Below, piece by piece: positions 1 to 13,200 of a stretch of DNA of 26,721 nucleotides. A model generated the notes under the pieces. The model did no database searches. It worked only from the letters and a program-made list of their open reading frames with translations, and was not told the origin of the DNA. Position numbers and translations under genes: made by a program. How positions within the stretch are numbered: position 1 is the first letter of the stretch; each line of letters begins with the position of its first letter. The stretch comes from Acanthaster planci. Taxonomy: Eukaryota > Echinodermata > Asteroidea > Valvatida > Acanthasteridae. Where the stretch lies: assembly GCF_001949145.1 (NCBI RefSeq), contig NW_019091644.1, forward strand, positions 16,085 to 42,805, in the 5' to 3' direction.

Positions 1-108
1 ATCAAAAACACGCTACTTGAGAGCGATAGTTTAAGGCTGGCCAAGCATATACTTATTCCCATTCGTAAGTACCTTTTTTTTAGTGAGAGAGTCAAAAGAA
101 GTCAACAG
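1..108 (+). repeat. Dispersed repeat, same family as 7196-7411
   Basis: Positions 28-108 (ggctggccaagc, then cttattccc, then gagtcaaaagaagtcaa) match the reverse complement of about 7200-7277, and more weakly the right arm at 7374-7411. The copy runs off the window edge. Confidence 0.7.
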
Positions 109-1031
109 GTGACAGATGTCCGATGATTTTGTTGCAGAATTTCACGTTTATTTTCCTGAACACCCTCATCAATTTTATTTTGTAGTTGTCCAAAAGAATC
201 TCCTGATATGGACATGGCTCGTGCGTGGCAAGTCACGTGCACACAGACTCTTGACCAATCAGAATCGATTAAACTGTCTGGTATCCAGGCGCCCGTGCAT
301 GACTTACGCAGCAGGCGTTGTCACTTCTCGGCGGGCATTATCAAATGTTAATACATGTACAAAGTCAAGTTGTACATTGTTGAATAGGGACACTGTTATG
401 TTTCATATTCATTTTCAATATGAACAAAATTAGCAACTCTCTCTCTTTCACTGAAAACATTTTTGTAGTTCAGAAGTCAATTCGAATAATTCACTATTCA
501 AATATTCGACCTTAAATTTGGTCAAACATGGGAATATTCGGTCGTTCCAATCGGCAGATTGTTGATGAACAAACCATATACAAAATCATTAACACACACT
601 ATTGTACATTATGATCAATATAATAGCTTCTCACATCTAGGAGTACCTCCAGCCGCGATACAGCAAGATTTAAGAGATGAACAAGAGTTCTTGCCCTGTT
701 GAAAATTTCTATTCCCTTTAAATCGTTTAATGAACAATTAACTTTTTAAGTGATTGTAAGCTTTCTGATGCTTTTCATTTGAATCTGCTTGAAACAAACC
801 TCCATAGCGCAATTTTCTCATTTAAAACAAAAGAAAAATGTTCCCTTCCTTTCATGAATTTTGCCCTATTCAGGAGCAGAGCCCAGTTAGCTACAACTAT
901 ATGCACAAACCAGAGTTTATCACACGTGCTGTGTCGACGCTATATGACAGTCTGAGGTTCGTTTGAGGTTAACGAGCATACCACGCCTACAGGTAAATAA
1001 ACATGGCGCAGTCGGTTCCCATGCTGCCTAC
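109..1031. other. Intron downstream of exon 16, no exon seen
   Basis: A/T-rich sequence with ATTCG-rich words at 480-545 and one copy of a dispersed repeat at 727-862. A 105-codon open frame at 116-433 on the plus strand has no recognisable domain and is probably chance. I see no Ig, SRCR or transmembrane exon on the minus strand here. Confidence 0.6.
727..862 (+). repeat. Dispersed repeat, copy A
   Basis: Aligns in the same orientation with 3883-4027: shared words include tgaacaatt, cttttcatttgaatct, gcgcaattt and catttaaaa with a few substitutions and a short insertion. Copy A is in the downstream intron, copy B in the intron between exons 11 and 12. No coding potential. Confidence 0.8.
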
Positions 1032-1298
1032 CGTGTACAGTCAGCCCGACGGTGGTGTGAGTGGTGCCCATCTTGTTCTCTGCCAGGCACTGGTAATCGC
1101 CCTCGTCCTGACTGGTGACGTTGGCGATCACCAGCGAGCCGTTCCCGTCGAAACTTGTGAAGCGGTCACCGCTGATCGCTTTCCCCTGGTAGCTCCAGTG
1201 GAGCGTGGAGGCAGGCAGCCCCACCACATTGCAAGCCAACACGGCGCTGTCGCCAATGGCAACCGTATCATCCATCTTCTGCATGATCTGGGGAGGTT
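1032..1298 (-). CDS. Exon 16 (last visible): immunoglobulin domain 2
   Basis: 267 nt, phase 1 to 1. The acceptor is tgttcttgggcag and the donor gtaggc. [17 protein letters not shown] opens the domain. LACNVVGLP (strand B cysteine), LHWSYQGK (tryptophan), [14 protein letters not shown] and [12 protein letters not shown] (D-x-G-x-Y-x-C) follow, and it ends VGLTVHG. This is a clear I-set Ig domain of hemicentin or cell-adhesion style. The gene must continue left of position 1032, because the donor is followed by no further recognisable exon in the window. Confidence 0.92.
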
Positions 1299-4200
1299 CT
1301 GCCCAAGAACAAAACACAAATAAAACCAAAAAAGAAAATGAACCTGTTTCTCGTGTAAAGTATCCAAGGATGTATTTGGCTAAACCACACGGTAGGTTTT
1401 TGCTCACAACTCGAGTATCAAAAAATAATATCATTTTTTGACAATGACTAACAAAAATTGTGATAAGTAACAATTATTATATTTTCGTAAACAGAGCTTT
1501 GGCTGTAAGTGCGCACATCACTTGTTGCAGCTTACTGAATACAAAAACTGTAGAAAAATCCATCACTGTAAATCAAGGGGCACGTTTCACAGGAGCAAAC
1601 TTGATCATACAAGCACACCTTCGATAGTAAGCAACGCAGATGCAGAGCTTGATCCCTGCGAGTTCCTGATGACGCATGTGTAGTTTCCAGTGTCCTCCCT
1701 GTGGGTGGTGGTGAAGTACAGGGAGCCAAAGTTGAGGCCCACGATCCGGCCACTGTCCAGCTCGGCTTGGGGGAGGGGCTCGCCGTCCTTCAACCAGTTC
1801 TGGGCGGTGACGGTGGGGGCGCTGCCGTCCTTAGCCCGACAGCTCAGACTTGACGGCGTGCCGATCGAGGAGTTGCGGTCCTCAGGGGTCCTCTTAAATT
1901 CCGGTGGGACGCTGGCCACCACTAGAGGCACAGCAAGGAAAGAAGAGATGAAACACTCAGATTCGCACAGACAGAAGCAAACTACTAAACTAAACTTAAT
2001 TCAGTAAAGGCTGCTTACTTGTGCATTCTGTGCCGGTGCCAATTTGTCCCTCTGGACACTCCATACACACCGACCTCCCACCATCCAGGTCAACACAGGT
2101 CACATCAGCACCACACGAATCCGGCATGCAAGGGGAGTTCTTTATAACACGGCAGACATTCTTAGGCCGTCGGGGGCTGGTAGATCCATCGCATCGGACA
2201 GCTGATGCAGCAAAGTACAAAAATGATTATAAAAGTGGTTCCAGAGTAGAATGCAGCAGCAATCACCACTTTGAATTAAAAGCATTTCTTAGTATCCAAA
2301 ATCAACTTTCATTTTCATGTCACGCTGGATTTAATAACCTTATATTTTGATGTATTGGGATAACTTAATCTTCAGTCTGTGTAATGAGTCAGTGGTTCGG
2401 AACTAAAGAGTAAATCTCATGGTAGAAAGATGTCATATTTAATGACATGGCCAATCAAATGCATCACTGCATAAATGGACCAGATATGGACCAATCAGAC
2501 ATCTGGTCTTGTCCTCACCTGCATCCCCATTGGGCATGGCTATTCCACTCTCACAACGACCCACGCCCCAGCCTTCCTGGCTGCACTGGCTCAAGGCAAA
2601 CTCCCAGCCCTTGCAGTCCACAGAGTCCATCCAGATGGGGGTGCCCAGGGACACACCCCCATAGAAGCGACTGTCCATCACATCCACTACGTGTCCTAAC
2701 CCCAACTGTTGACAGACCACCTGTGTGAACAATTCAAATTCAGGGTTCAATAAGTGACCCACTGTGTGAAAAATGTTAATGAAAGGTACAATAAATGGCC
2801 CCCTGTGTGAAAAGTTTAAATGAAAGATACAATAAATGGCCCCCTGTGTGAAAAGTTTAAATGAAAGATACAATAAGTGGCCCCCTGTGTGAAAAGTTTA
2901 AATGAAAGATACAATAAATGGCCCCCTGTGTGAAAAGTTTAAATGAAAGATACAATAAGTGACCACCTGTGTGAAAAAATGTAAATTAAAGGTAAAGTAA
3001 CTGACATCATTCTTGTTGAAGGGCATGCTTCAGCTTTGTTTGGAATGCGACACGGATACTGAACCATACTGTATCCGCTTCCAGCCGAAGTGCACCCCCA
3101 AGTGGCAAAAGAAAGACAGATGGTTGTGAATTATCCAAGTGGGTTCTTGCACGCGTTCTGCATGTACGCAAAGACCATGCATTAAGGAATAAATTCATTA
3201 TGCGTACTCAGCGTGCTCTGTGTCAAACGCGCTTTTGATCTCCATTATAAATGCGCGCCTATGCGGTGAGTACCAAAAGAGCACGGCCTCTTTTGTTCCG
3301 CTCGGAGCGGATAGAACTGAGCTTTCCACGGAATAATTCCAGTTAGTTACCACCAATGACAGCATCTACTTTCACAGCATAACAAGCCGTAACTGCTTGG
3401 CAGAGACGAATGCCACTTCAATTTAACTCTGAACACAACTCGGCTTATGACGGTGTGTGTTTTTAATACACGTACCTCTCCGTCAACGAGGTCCCACTCA
3501 TCGGCGCAGACAGTCCCCCATTTGCCCTGGTAGAATATCTCCACCCTACCCTCCGTCTCGGTGCCTCCTGCCAGACGCACGGCGGGGCTGCTGGCCTCCC
3601 GCGGCAAGATGCTCTCCAGGATGGCCGCCTGGCGACACTCACCGACACAAGAAGAGCCTGGAAAACAAGACAGCCCACTCACTTGTACGGCCAAAGCGCA
3701 ATGCGCACGGACGATTCAGACTGGTCAAGCCTCGGACAAGTGCCGGAATATTTGGCTCTAGAACACATCCGTAGATTTGGACAGTTAGAAATCACCAATT
3801 CTACCTGTCCGCAGTGCATCTGTTTGTTATAGGTTTTTAGCCCATGGAAATATTTCAACCACTTCAGGCCGGATGATACAAAGCATGAACAATTTACTTT
3901 TTAAATCTTTGTAAGGTTTCTGACGCTTTTCATTTGAATCTACATGTACTTGAATCAAGCCTCCACAGCGCAATTTTTCTCATTTAAAAACAAAAGAAAA
4001 TTTTCCCATCCTTTTCATGAACTTTGCATTTGAATATTCAAATTCAAAAAATAATATTTGAATATTTGACTATCGATCGAATATTTGGTTATTCGAATAT
4101 TCGGCACAGCCCTAGGAGAAATCAGTATCTTTCTTGCCAAAAACACTGCTGTGCCTCGGGACAAGTTCACTGTGGAACAATACCACTGACAAAAAGTGAA

Positions 4201-7200
4201 AGAAAAAAGGGCCATCAGTTTATTCCATGAAACCAGTTCACTGAAATTGCACATTTTTCATAAAAATCCCGTTAACAAGTTTCTGCGTGGATAAATCCAA
4301 ATGCCGATCCAAGCGTTGTCAACGTCAGTGAGAATACTCACAGGAGACATCATTCGGAAAAAAACGTGATTGTTTGCTGCTGCAGACTCACCGTCCAGGA
4401 AGTAGCCCGGCTTGCAGTACTTGCAGACGTCGCCGGCCTCGCCGTCAAAACACTCCTGGCACTCGTCGGTGCAGGCCTGACACTGACGGCTGGCCGAGTT
4501 GCCGTACTGGCCGGCCGGGCAGGCCTTGACGCAGACGTTATCCATGAGGAACATGGGCTCCCGACAGGACACACAGTTGGAGGCGTTGCCCTCGCAGGTG
4601 TGGCAGAGGCTGCTGCAGAGTTCGCAGACCCTGTCCTCCGTGGCGTAGTACCTGCGTAGACCGCACATGGACGTGGACTGAATCAATACCAGAACTCGGG
4701 AGAACTCGTCCAAATGGAAATGAAATGAACTGAAAGCATGACGATACCACCCACACATTTGCAGAGGTTTGGTAAAATTATTGCGCTCACTTACACGTAA
4801 AGCACTCAGCCAACATGACCTTGTTTCAAATATTACTATCATCCGGGGTTTTTTGGTCTTGTTAACTGATAAGAGAGTATTTTACCATGAACATGTTATG
4901 AAAAATAGGGGAAAGTTTCAAAGAATTGTTATCGGGGGGAGGGGTGCTGCAATTGTCTGTCATACCCATGCCCGCAGTCCTCAATACAATGCAGAGCAGA
5001 TCCTGGACCGGAGCACTGCACGCCTGCATCCTCATAGTGCTGGCAGTCAACTGTGTCCGAACCTAACCGGTTCCCAGCGCAGGCCCCCAACGACTCTTCA
5101 TCTCCATTGCATCTCAGCTCGTCCAGGACCACCTGCCCACTGCCCTCCCCAAAATGGGCACCGGAGTAGGCCTGGATGGCATAACCCATCTGCAGCTGCC
5201 GGCAGATGACATTGGCATCGTTGGTATCAAAGTCATCGTCACAGACGGTGCCCCATGCACCATTAAACATCACCTGCACATCAAAGATTGAAAGCCAGTC
5301 GTTAACGATGCTCAAGGAGACATATTTATAGCATTCAAGCTATCACCACTGCTCTGTTGGTGTACGTTCAGCTCTGCTAGCAAGATATGCCAATACCCTC
5401 CCCTAAGTAACAGACTAATATCATCACGCTGTCAGTTTTGTCTTGTCGCTGTGTACCAAAAGACGAAAGTAAAATAACTTTATATTAATGAACGGAAACA
5501 CACTATTTTTTTTTCAGCCTCAGGCTGCATCCAAATCTCTTGTCTAGAGCTAGGTCTAGGTCTTCACTCCATTGGAAATAGACCTAGCCGCAGCGCCAGA
5601 AGCCCATTTTGGACACGGCCTCAGTTTGGCAACACTGCCAAACTGCCAATGGTAGAAAAACAAGATGGCTGCCCCGCGATAAAGCTCTGTGGGCTTCAGA
5701 CTGTGTGGTGTAGCTTATCAGCAAAGACTCCAGGTCGAACTGGAGGGTGCCGCTGTCAAATTATTAGCGAAACAAGCTTGTTTCTTTTAGTGTGTTGCTG
5801 ACCTCCACAGGAGTGTATCTACAGCAAAGGAAGTGAAGTTGAGGCTGTGCACGTACATGTAGCAAAGCGATAGTAAAGTCACGCTGTAGCAAACTGAAGA
5901 TTCCGACGTGAGAAGGTGCTTTTTCTGTTAACTCTTTCCTTCCTAAAGACACTAATTTCAACGAGCGTTTTCCATTTTTTTTCTGGCAGAGGTGTGCTCA
6001 TTTTTTTTTCCAAAGGGCAAGGAAACACAGTGTTCAGCTGTCTGCTGTCTATGCGGTTGGTAAACGTCTTTGTCGTGTACGCGCGTGCACAACTGATTGC
6101 AAACTTCCATTGGACGAGCACTCAAGTTCCGCGTTGCCTTCCGGTCCCATGGTTCCACGAAGCTCTATGCGCAGAGGGCGTGGTTTAAACTGACGTGACG
6201 TCACGCTATACAAACCGGATCGAAATAGCACTGTGCTAACTGTTTGCGTGACCTATGAGAAGGCTAAATGATATAAGAGGTCTCAAATGGCAAGGGTAGG
6301 GAATACCTGCTCCGTGACTTAGCAGTCTGATTTTCGGCTGTATACAGCGTTGTACATCTATACACTTTACCTCCACTCTGCCAGCAAAGTGGTTGTTGCC
6401 ACCGACCAGCCTGATATCTGATGGGCCCTTCTTGGTGAACATGTTGCTGTCGCAGGCTTCCACGCAGGCCCCCGACTGAAGATAGAGGGCGGAGGCACAG
6501 CTGGTACACTGGTCAGCACTGCCGCTACAATCCAGACAATTCCCACTGAAGAGAAACACAAAAGTTATACAGCAAAGGACATACGTAAAGGAACATGTAG
6601 TCGTAAATAAAAATTACATGTGTGAGTAAAATGCGACCCAGTCCTTCACAAGTCACATCATGGGGTCGTGTTTTGCTCTCGTGGAACTTTTGAGAGCTCA
6701 ATCAATCTCCATTCTTAAACCTTACATGTACATTTACTGAAAAATTTTAAAGTTCTACATTACAGGTGAAATAGAAAGTCCAACAGAGGAAAATTTTTAT
6801 CTTAATATGCACGTTCCCCTTTCAAAAAAAATGCTCTTATTAATTTCTGTCAAGCACAATGTTGGGCACTGAAGTGTGATTCACAATTCATGAATACTGG
6901 TATCATGGATAGTTTCCCTATTCCACAATGCACAACATGACTGTGTATTAACATTTGACAACGCCTGCTGAGATTTGATAATGCCTGCTGTGTAAAAAAC
7001 ACTCTGGCACCTGGATACGAGACAGTTTAATCCGTCCCTGTTATTTTAGAGTATGCTTGGGTTGTGGCCACTAGCGCAAAAGGTCCATATATAGAGATTC
7101 TTTTGGACAACTTGCATAAGGAATACACCATAAAATGAACAGGGGTGTTCGGAAAAAAGAAAGTAAAATTCTAGAACAAAATCGTTCAAAATCTGTAATG

Positions 7201-10200
7201 TATTGACTTCTTTTGACTCTCAGTCTAAAACGGTATTTATGACTGGGAATAAAGACGTACTTGGCCAGTCTTAAACTAACATTTAAGACCTTACTCAAGA
7301 GAATGAACACTGATAATGCCCTTGGCACAGCTAGGACATTAGTCACGTCCATTCTCATGAGTTGGTCTTAAACGGAGGTTTGAGACTGGCCAAGCGCACA
7401 TTTATTCCCTGATTAACGGTAGGTGATTTCAACAGGAAGGAAACAGTTTCAATGTGGATTTTGGATCTTTGTTCAAGTGTGCCATGTCAGCGTAGGGGCT
7501 TGCAGCCTCAGCCCGATATTTAACCAGAAGAGACTATGGACACCGCAATACATGTAGACATTTCAAATATTGCAGTAAATTTGGAGATACGTACTTGTAT
7601 AAACTCCATAGACTACAACGTGAACATTTTGCAGAATGACTTCAGACAACATTTATAAAAATGTTCTTCCACAACTGTAGTAAAAATGTTCGGAAAACTA
7701 CACCCAGTGTGCCACATCAGTGGATTGAAATCACAAGCCCTGAGCTGGGGACAGCCGGGTTACACTTAAATTTTCTAAAGTGGGTTATTCTGAATCTAGC
7801 TTCAAATTTCAGTTCAGACAACTGTAACCTGGTTTAACCCAAACTTTGTCAGATGCAGAACCCAGTCTGATTCCCATTTAGTGTTGAAATCTGACCGCTA
7901 CACCGGAACAATTTAAATTCCAATTGACCAAAAACAAAAAAAAACCTAAAAGACGCAACTGCTAATTACCTGCAAGGTTGACAGGTCTTGTTGCTGTCTC
8001 CATAGAAACCCTGGGGGCAGGTCTCAACACATTGGTTGTCCCGACTCAGATACCGGTCGCTGGGGCAGCTGAGGCAGTTATCGGCCGAGTCTGCGCAGGT
8101 GGCGCAGCTGAAGGAGCATCTGCCGCACCTTAGGCCGTCGGCAAACACAAAGTAGCCGTCGGAACAGTCCGACTTCTGGATGCAGATATTGGACGTCATG
8201 GGTCCGGAGCACACAACTCCTAAGAGTTTGACACGAGTTATAAAAGTTAAAAAAAAAAAAGTCAACGTTGTTATTAATGCTACATCTGGCATGATTTTCT
8301 GAAAGACTTTCTTATTCTCAAGGGTTAGTTTGAAATGTGCCACGGAAAAAACCAAAAGCACTCCTCCGTCAGCAGAGTTGGACTACTTGGGGACGATTTC
8401 ATACAGCCAGCTGACAATGAATTTTATTTTTCTCCAAATTATTACCGGGCTAGTATTAGTACTACAGATTCCAGCATCCGACAGCAACATGGCCGTGACT
8501 TGATATAGACAGCTCCATTTTAAACAGGGTCCTTAATAGAGTACCAAAGTGTGACGTCACTCTGAACCAGAAAGTGCAGTGCAAACGAATGGAGTACGCG
8601 CGCGTGTTGGTTCACGCGCTGGTTCTCGAGCTAATGCCTTTTACACACTGATTGTGCGCGACGTATTCACTTTGGTACTCTATCGGGGATCCAAACAGCT
8701 GCCTCGTAGCGTTAAGATTTACCTACACGTCACGGCAAAGTGCATTGTAACAAGAAAGCAGCTGAGTATTTACAGTGAGTTTTTAATTGATGGAATATTC
8801 CAGGTATCTCATATCACCGGTAGATGGTTCAAGTCAAAAAAGTGATTAAAAAGTGCAGTTATAATATTGTACACATTGCACACCATCACTGTTGCGACAG
8901 GCCTTCTCCTTTCTATGAATGACAAGCAGCCACCGCAAGAAAGGACCGCATGATATCAGCGAACAGTGAGAAACGCAATGCTAAGTGCATCCCCGTCTCG
9001 TCCACAAAGAGTGCTTGTCTCCTCATCCAATCACTTTGCCAAAATGTGCACTGCACCAATACATGGATAGTGCCTGCCTTGCCCTGACCCACCAGAGAAA
9101 AACCAAAACAAGCAAAGAGCCCAACAAACAAACAATCACAGATGGCAGACGTCCAATGGCATGTATTGCGTATGTGTACATACAAGTACACGTGAATACA
9201 CACGTACTGGTGTGCGGCAGCATGCATTTGAGGTGACAAGATTGTGGAAATGTGCAGTGCCCATGATTCGTTCGCTCCCGTTCCCAAAAGTGCTTGTCTC
9301 ACGTGGTCAGCAATCACAACACTAACACCCCAGATTGTTGAATAAATCCTCTGAACAGAATGAAGAATGAAAGCATATATACAAGCGCATACATTGTACG
9401 TATTTATGTTACCGGTACATACCGTACGTGAACCTTCCTTTGTTTTCATATTGTTCGGAAAACCGAAAAAAAACTTCCATATGAATTGCTTTGAAATACG
9501 ATCCTCTTCATTCTGCGATGATAACCCCAACAAACACTCACTGCCTGCACTACGAGGACATCAATGGTCCTCGGGTGCACTTAAGGAATAAAGCCTGGTT
9601 TCCACATGGTCGTTTGTAACACAGACGGAACGCAGGACGTGAAGACGCAGACACGAACGGAAGATGAGGTGCAAGACTTCGTTCCAGCCCAAAATTGAAA
9701 CAAACTGGCGTCTGAAACTCCGTGATTTTTTTTGTGGAAAATACCCTTTGAGATGGACTTTCCTTTCTCATGATGCCAAACCTCTGCTCCAGTTTCATAC
9801 ATTTCATTGACGGTCAGCTATTTAGTGGAACACTGGGGTGTAAGATTTAAGCATTTAGGCGAAATGGGCAAAATTCATGGAACTCGGTGAGAGGGACATT
9901 GTTGCACGTCGGTCACGCCCGCGTGCCTGTTTGTATGGGGATACCACGGCTGCTCGACGCCGACAGTCGGAAAAGTTTAATCCGGCTCAATTTTGCTCAT
10001 TGTTCGCAGGCTGGTTTGCGTTTGTCTGCGTTGTCGGCAACACCTCCGTTTGATACGTTCCCATACGTCGGCGTTGCAGTTTGCATCTTGACTGCGTTGC
10101 TCTCTGCGTTTCTTACGTCGACGTGGAAACCAGGCATAACATAACGGTACCTGTACACTTACACATTCAATAGTTATTGTGTGGAGCCAAAAGGCTGTGA

Positions 10201-13200
10201 GGACAGACCAATGTCCCAACAATTTGGCACAATCTACCTACAGGTTGCGACAGAGAAAATATTCTGCCTGGTGCTGGCTTGGGACACGCGCGCACACACC
10301 TTTGGACTGATGAAATGAATTCTATGGTCGAACGCAAGGCAAATCTTTTCCCACCGTGTGCATTCTTTGGAGAAATACGTGCATGTTAGGTGAAATATGT
10401 AACCTGAGACCTCTGATACCTACTGTTATTCTATTCAAATTATTAACAAAAACCCATTTCTACTGCATGGAAACAACGGGCAAAATCTGATCAGGATCTT
10501 CCAACGCCAACGCGGCTCGTGATGAGCTGCGCAACGCCAGAAAACCGCTGAATGATCTCAGTGAGAGACGTGGCCGACATTTTAGCAGTTCAATCCCAAT
10601 TCTCTGTCAGATCAAACATTCTGTGCCGCACAAACCGATGGCAAGCTACACACCTGCAGCCCCGTGTGTGACCGTGGGTCATTTCCGCTCCTCATTGATT
10701 TGAAACATCTCACGTAAATTCTGAAATGTTTTGCAGTGAGATCTGCTTCCAATTTATGGAGGGAAAAGTGCATAAAAAATCTGTGTCACCAAAAAAAAAA
10801 AAAAAGAGCCACGGCACAAGCGCTACGCGTGGATGCTAAACCAACAGACTTTCCAGCAAAATTTTCCTCTCTGTGGTAATGTACCATGCTACACGTAGTT
10901 TCGTTCAGCCTGACCGCAGGTGGTGTATGAAACAGGCATGTCAGGTTGACACGTTGCTGCACGCAGTGGAGGCATAAAATTTGAGGAGGCAAAGCAAAGC
11001 TGAACAAAACAAGGCGAAGCTAATGCGATGCAAGCATTCCTTCGTGGCCTAAAGGAATTGGGATAAAATTTTTAACCATCAGTTTTGAAAAGGAAAAAAC
11101 CCAGTCCTGGATCGCATTCTGCCTATCCAAGAGATGCGTGGATCGCTTGGCACCAAAATATCAGCGCTTATGCTTTCTTTACATTCCGCTGCATTTCACT
11201 TCTGAACATTTTGATAATCAGCGTCGTAGTTGATGAGCTCATCACAAGTTCTTTTACAAACCGCACCAGCCATGCGTGGCAGGGTAATTAACATAAACAA
11301 TGACACGAGGATGCCCTTGCCAAAGTTGTGCTCAGTTGGAACAGCTTGCTGCTTAATTGGAGTAAGGCTGGATGGTTTGGGATAGAACACTCCCGATGAA
11401 ATTCCCGAGACCTTGGCTGATTGTGAAGGATGCCATGAGTGAAGGTCGTGGGTTAGACCTTTGTTTTGTTCTTGCTCAGTCGTGCATAAACTCAGCCCCG
11501 ATATTTCTTTTGAATCAACCGCACTGCTAAAGAATGCCCTTCGCACTGCCTCGACATAATGGCAGGAACTGCCGGAGGATTTTGAAGGATTTGGGCAGTT
11601 AGGCACACCTCCAAGTAACATTTTCGAAAAATTTTTAAGCATTTCGGAGGATTGAAGGAGATTCCAATTTTTCCAACCCCCCCCCACGTTGGAGGATTCT
11701 GGGGGATTGAGGAGAGTCCCTAGCAAAAAGGGCCGAGGGAGTTCGGGCCAAGTCTCCTGATGGATTTGACTAAAAACCACTGTTGATAATGAACACTGAC
11801 GAGAGTGATATCCAAGTGTTGTTGGACACAGCGTAAGCCTACCTGCATCCTCGTCATGCTGACAATTGTGCACCCCCAACCCAGCATGGTCGCAGCTGAG
11901 AAGCGATTCCTCATCCCCCTTGCATTCAACATTATCCAGGACGATCTCTCCTGTTCCCTGTCCATGGCTGGCAAACAAAGAACAAAACAGGAAGAGATTT
12001 GTAACAACTAAAATAAAACATAAAGGCATCATTCATTGGAAACATGCCAGATTTCGGCTCTGCTGCACTCGGCGCTGCTTTCTCCAATTGAAAATTGATT
12101 AATGTTGATTAACTGAAAATTGATTCATGTTAATCGACTGAAAATTGATTAGTGTTAACCTGTTGACAGCACAGGCCATGCAGACATCATCAGGCTGTTG
12201 TCTGCTCCATTGGGCCTCCAACAGCCAACCTGTACACAAGCCTGATCTCGTAAATTTTTTTTTTGGGGGGTACAAATGCAAAAAATTCTGGGTAGTCTGT
12301 GGAGACCGACCATGTGGCAACTCAGCCGCAGCGCAGAGCCAGCGTTATGGCAAATGTCACTCCACGGGGGTTCCTGACACCGTTTGCAAATTACGTGGTT
12401 CAACTGAGAAACAGTACACAAATATCGAGCAAAAATGACTGTCCAAGCGTCAGTATTCTGTGGTGGTTGGCTGTGTAAAAAAAAGTTGGTTGATACACGA
12501 ACATCTTGCCTTTTCTTCGCAAGTCAAGTTTTCCACGAAAATTTGCCGCTCATGGTTAACCAGTTCCACCTTCTGATTCGCTGAATCACAAACCATACAA
12601 GTTGTTCCCTGATCGTGGACCTACGCTAAGTATCTGCTCAGCACATGTATCACCGACTGACGGATCTTTGCAGCGAGTAGCTGGTCCATGTAGGTACTGG
12701 TAGATACATGTACCAGGACAAGCAGGAGAATGTACAGCCCGTATGGACACAGACAATGCAGTTTCGGTCAGCAGAATCTAGTCACATCATCAACATTTGC
12801 GGGAATGTTCACGACTGTCAGATTTCTTTGGGAAAGGTTAAACTTTCATCACATCAACGAGAAAACACCCAGTTTACCATCCTCGTGTAAAAGATTCCTT
12901 CAAGTGGCGGACAAAACTTTGACCTGTTCCGTGTGAGGAGTCGGACTCTATCCTGCGTGGAGAAACGCCTCATTACCATAAAGCACCCCAAGTTGGAGTG
13001 CACCCTCATTGGTAAGGAAGAGACAGGCTGGTGGGAAATTTGTCCTGGAGCAATCACAAAAACCATGTATTTCAACTTTAATTGGTTGCGCGTCGCACGC
13101 CATAAATGCGCACAAAGTGAGGTGAGTTAACACCAGAGGGACCATCGTTTATACCGTCTCTTGTACCAGCTGGGAGCACAATGGCATGAGAGAATATTTA

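Larger units (their letters stand above)
8220..11842. other. Intron between exons 7 and 8
   Basis: 3623 bp. Contains the 148-bp inverted-repeat element at 8536-8683, the 543-bp one at 9593-10135, an A tract near 10791 and a C tract near 11682. A 206-codon minus-strand open frame at 8913-9533 lacks any recognisable domain and is probably chance. Confidence 0.65.

Noticed and set aside
116-433. 105-codon plus-strand open reading frame
   Set aside because: No domain, no similarity I recognise, and A/T-rich non-coding composition after it.
4366-4659. Plus-strand open frame opposite exon 11
   Set aside because: It is the antisense of a G+C-rich cysteine-coding exon, with alanine, valine and leucine runs that result from the complement of TGC and GGC codons.
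4392-4677. Alternative acceptor for exon 11 at attgattcag (exon start 4677)
   Set aside because: It is 26 nt upstream of the chosen acceptor and gives the wrong frame with the exon 10 donor. Only the 4651 start rebuilds the C-x3-C-x2-G-Y-Y pattern.
5549-5588. Perfect 10-bp inverted repeat as a regulatory hairpin
   Set aside because: Short, intronic, inside sequence with repeated ctaggtct words, with no partner signal; likely chance or simple-repeat drift.
8913-9533. 206-codon minus-strand open reading frame
   Set aside because: Lies inside the exon 7/8 intron, has no recognisable domain, and its composition matches the surrounding repeat-rich sequence. No splice context links it to the gene.
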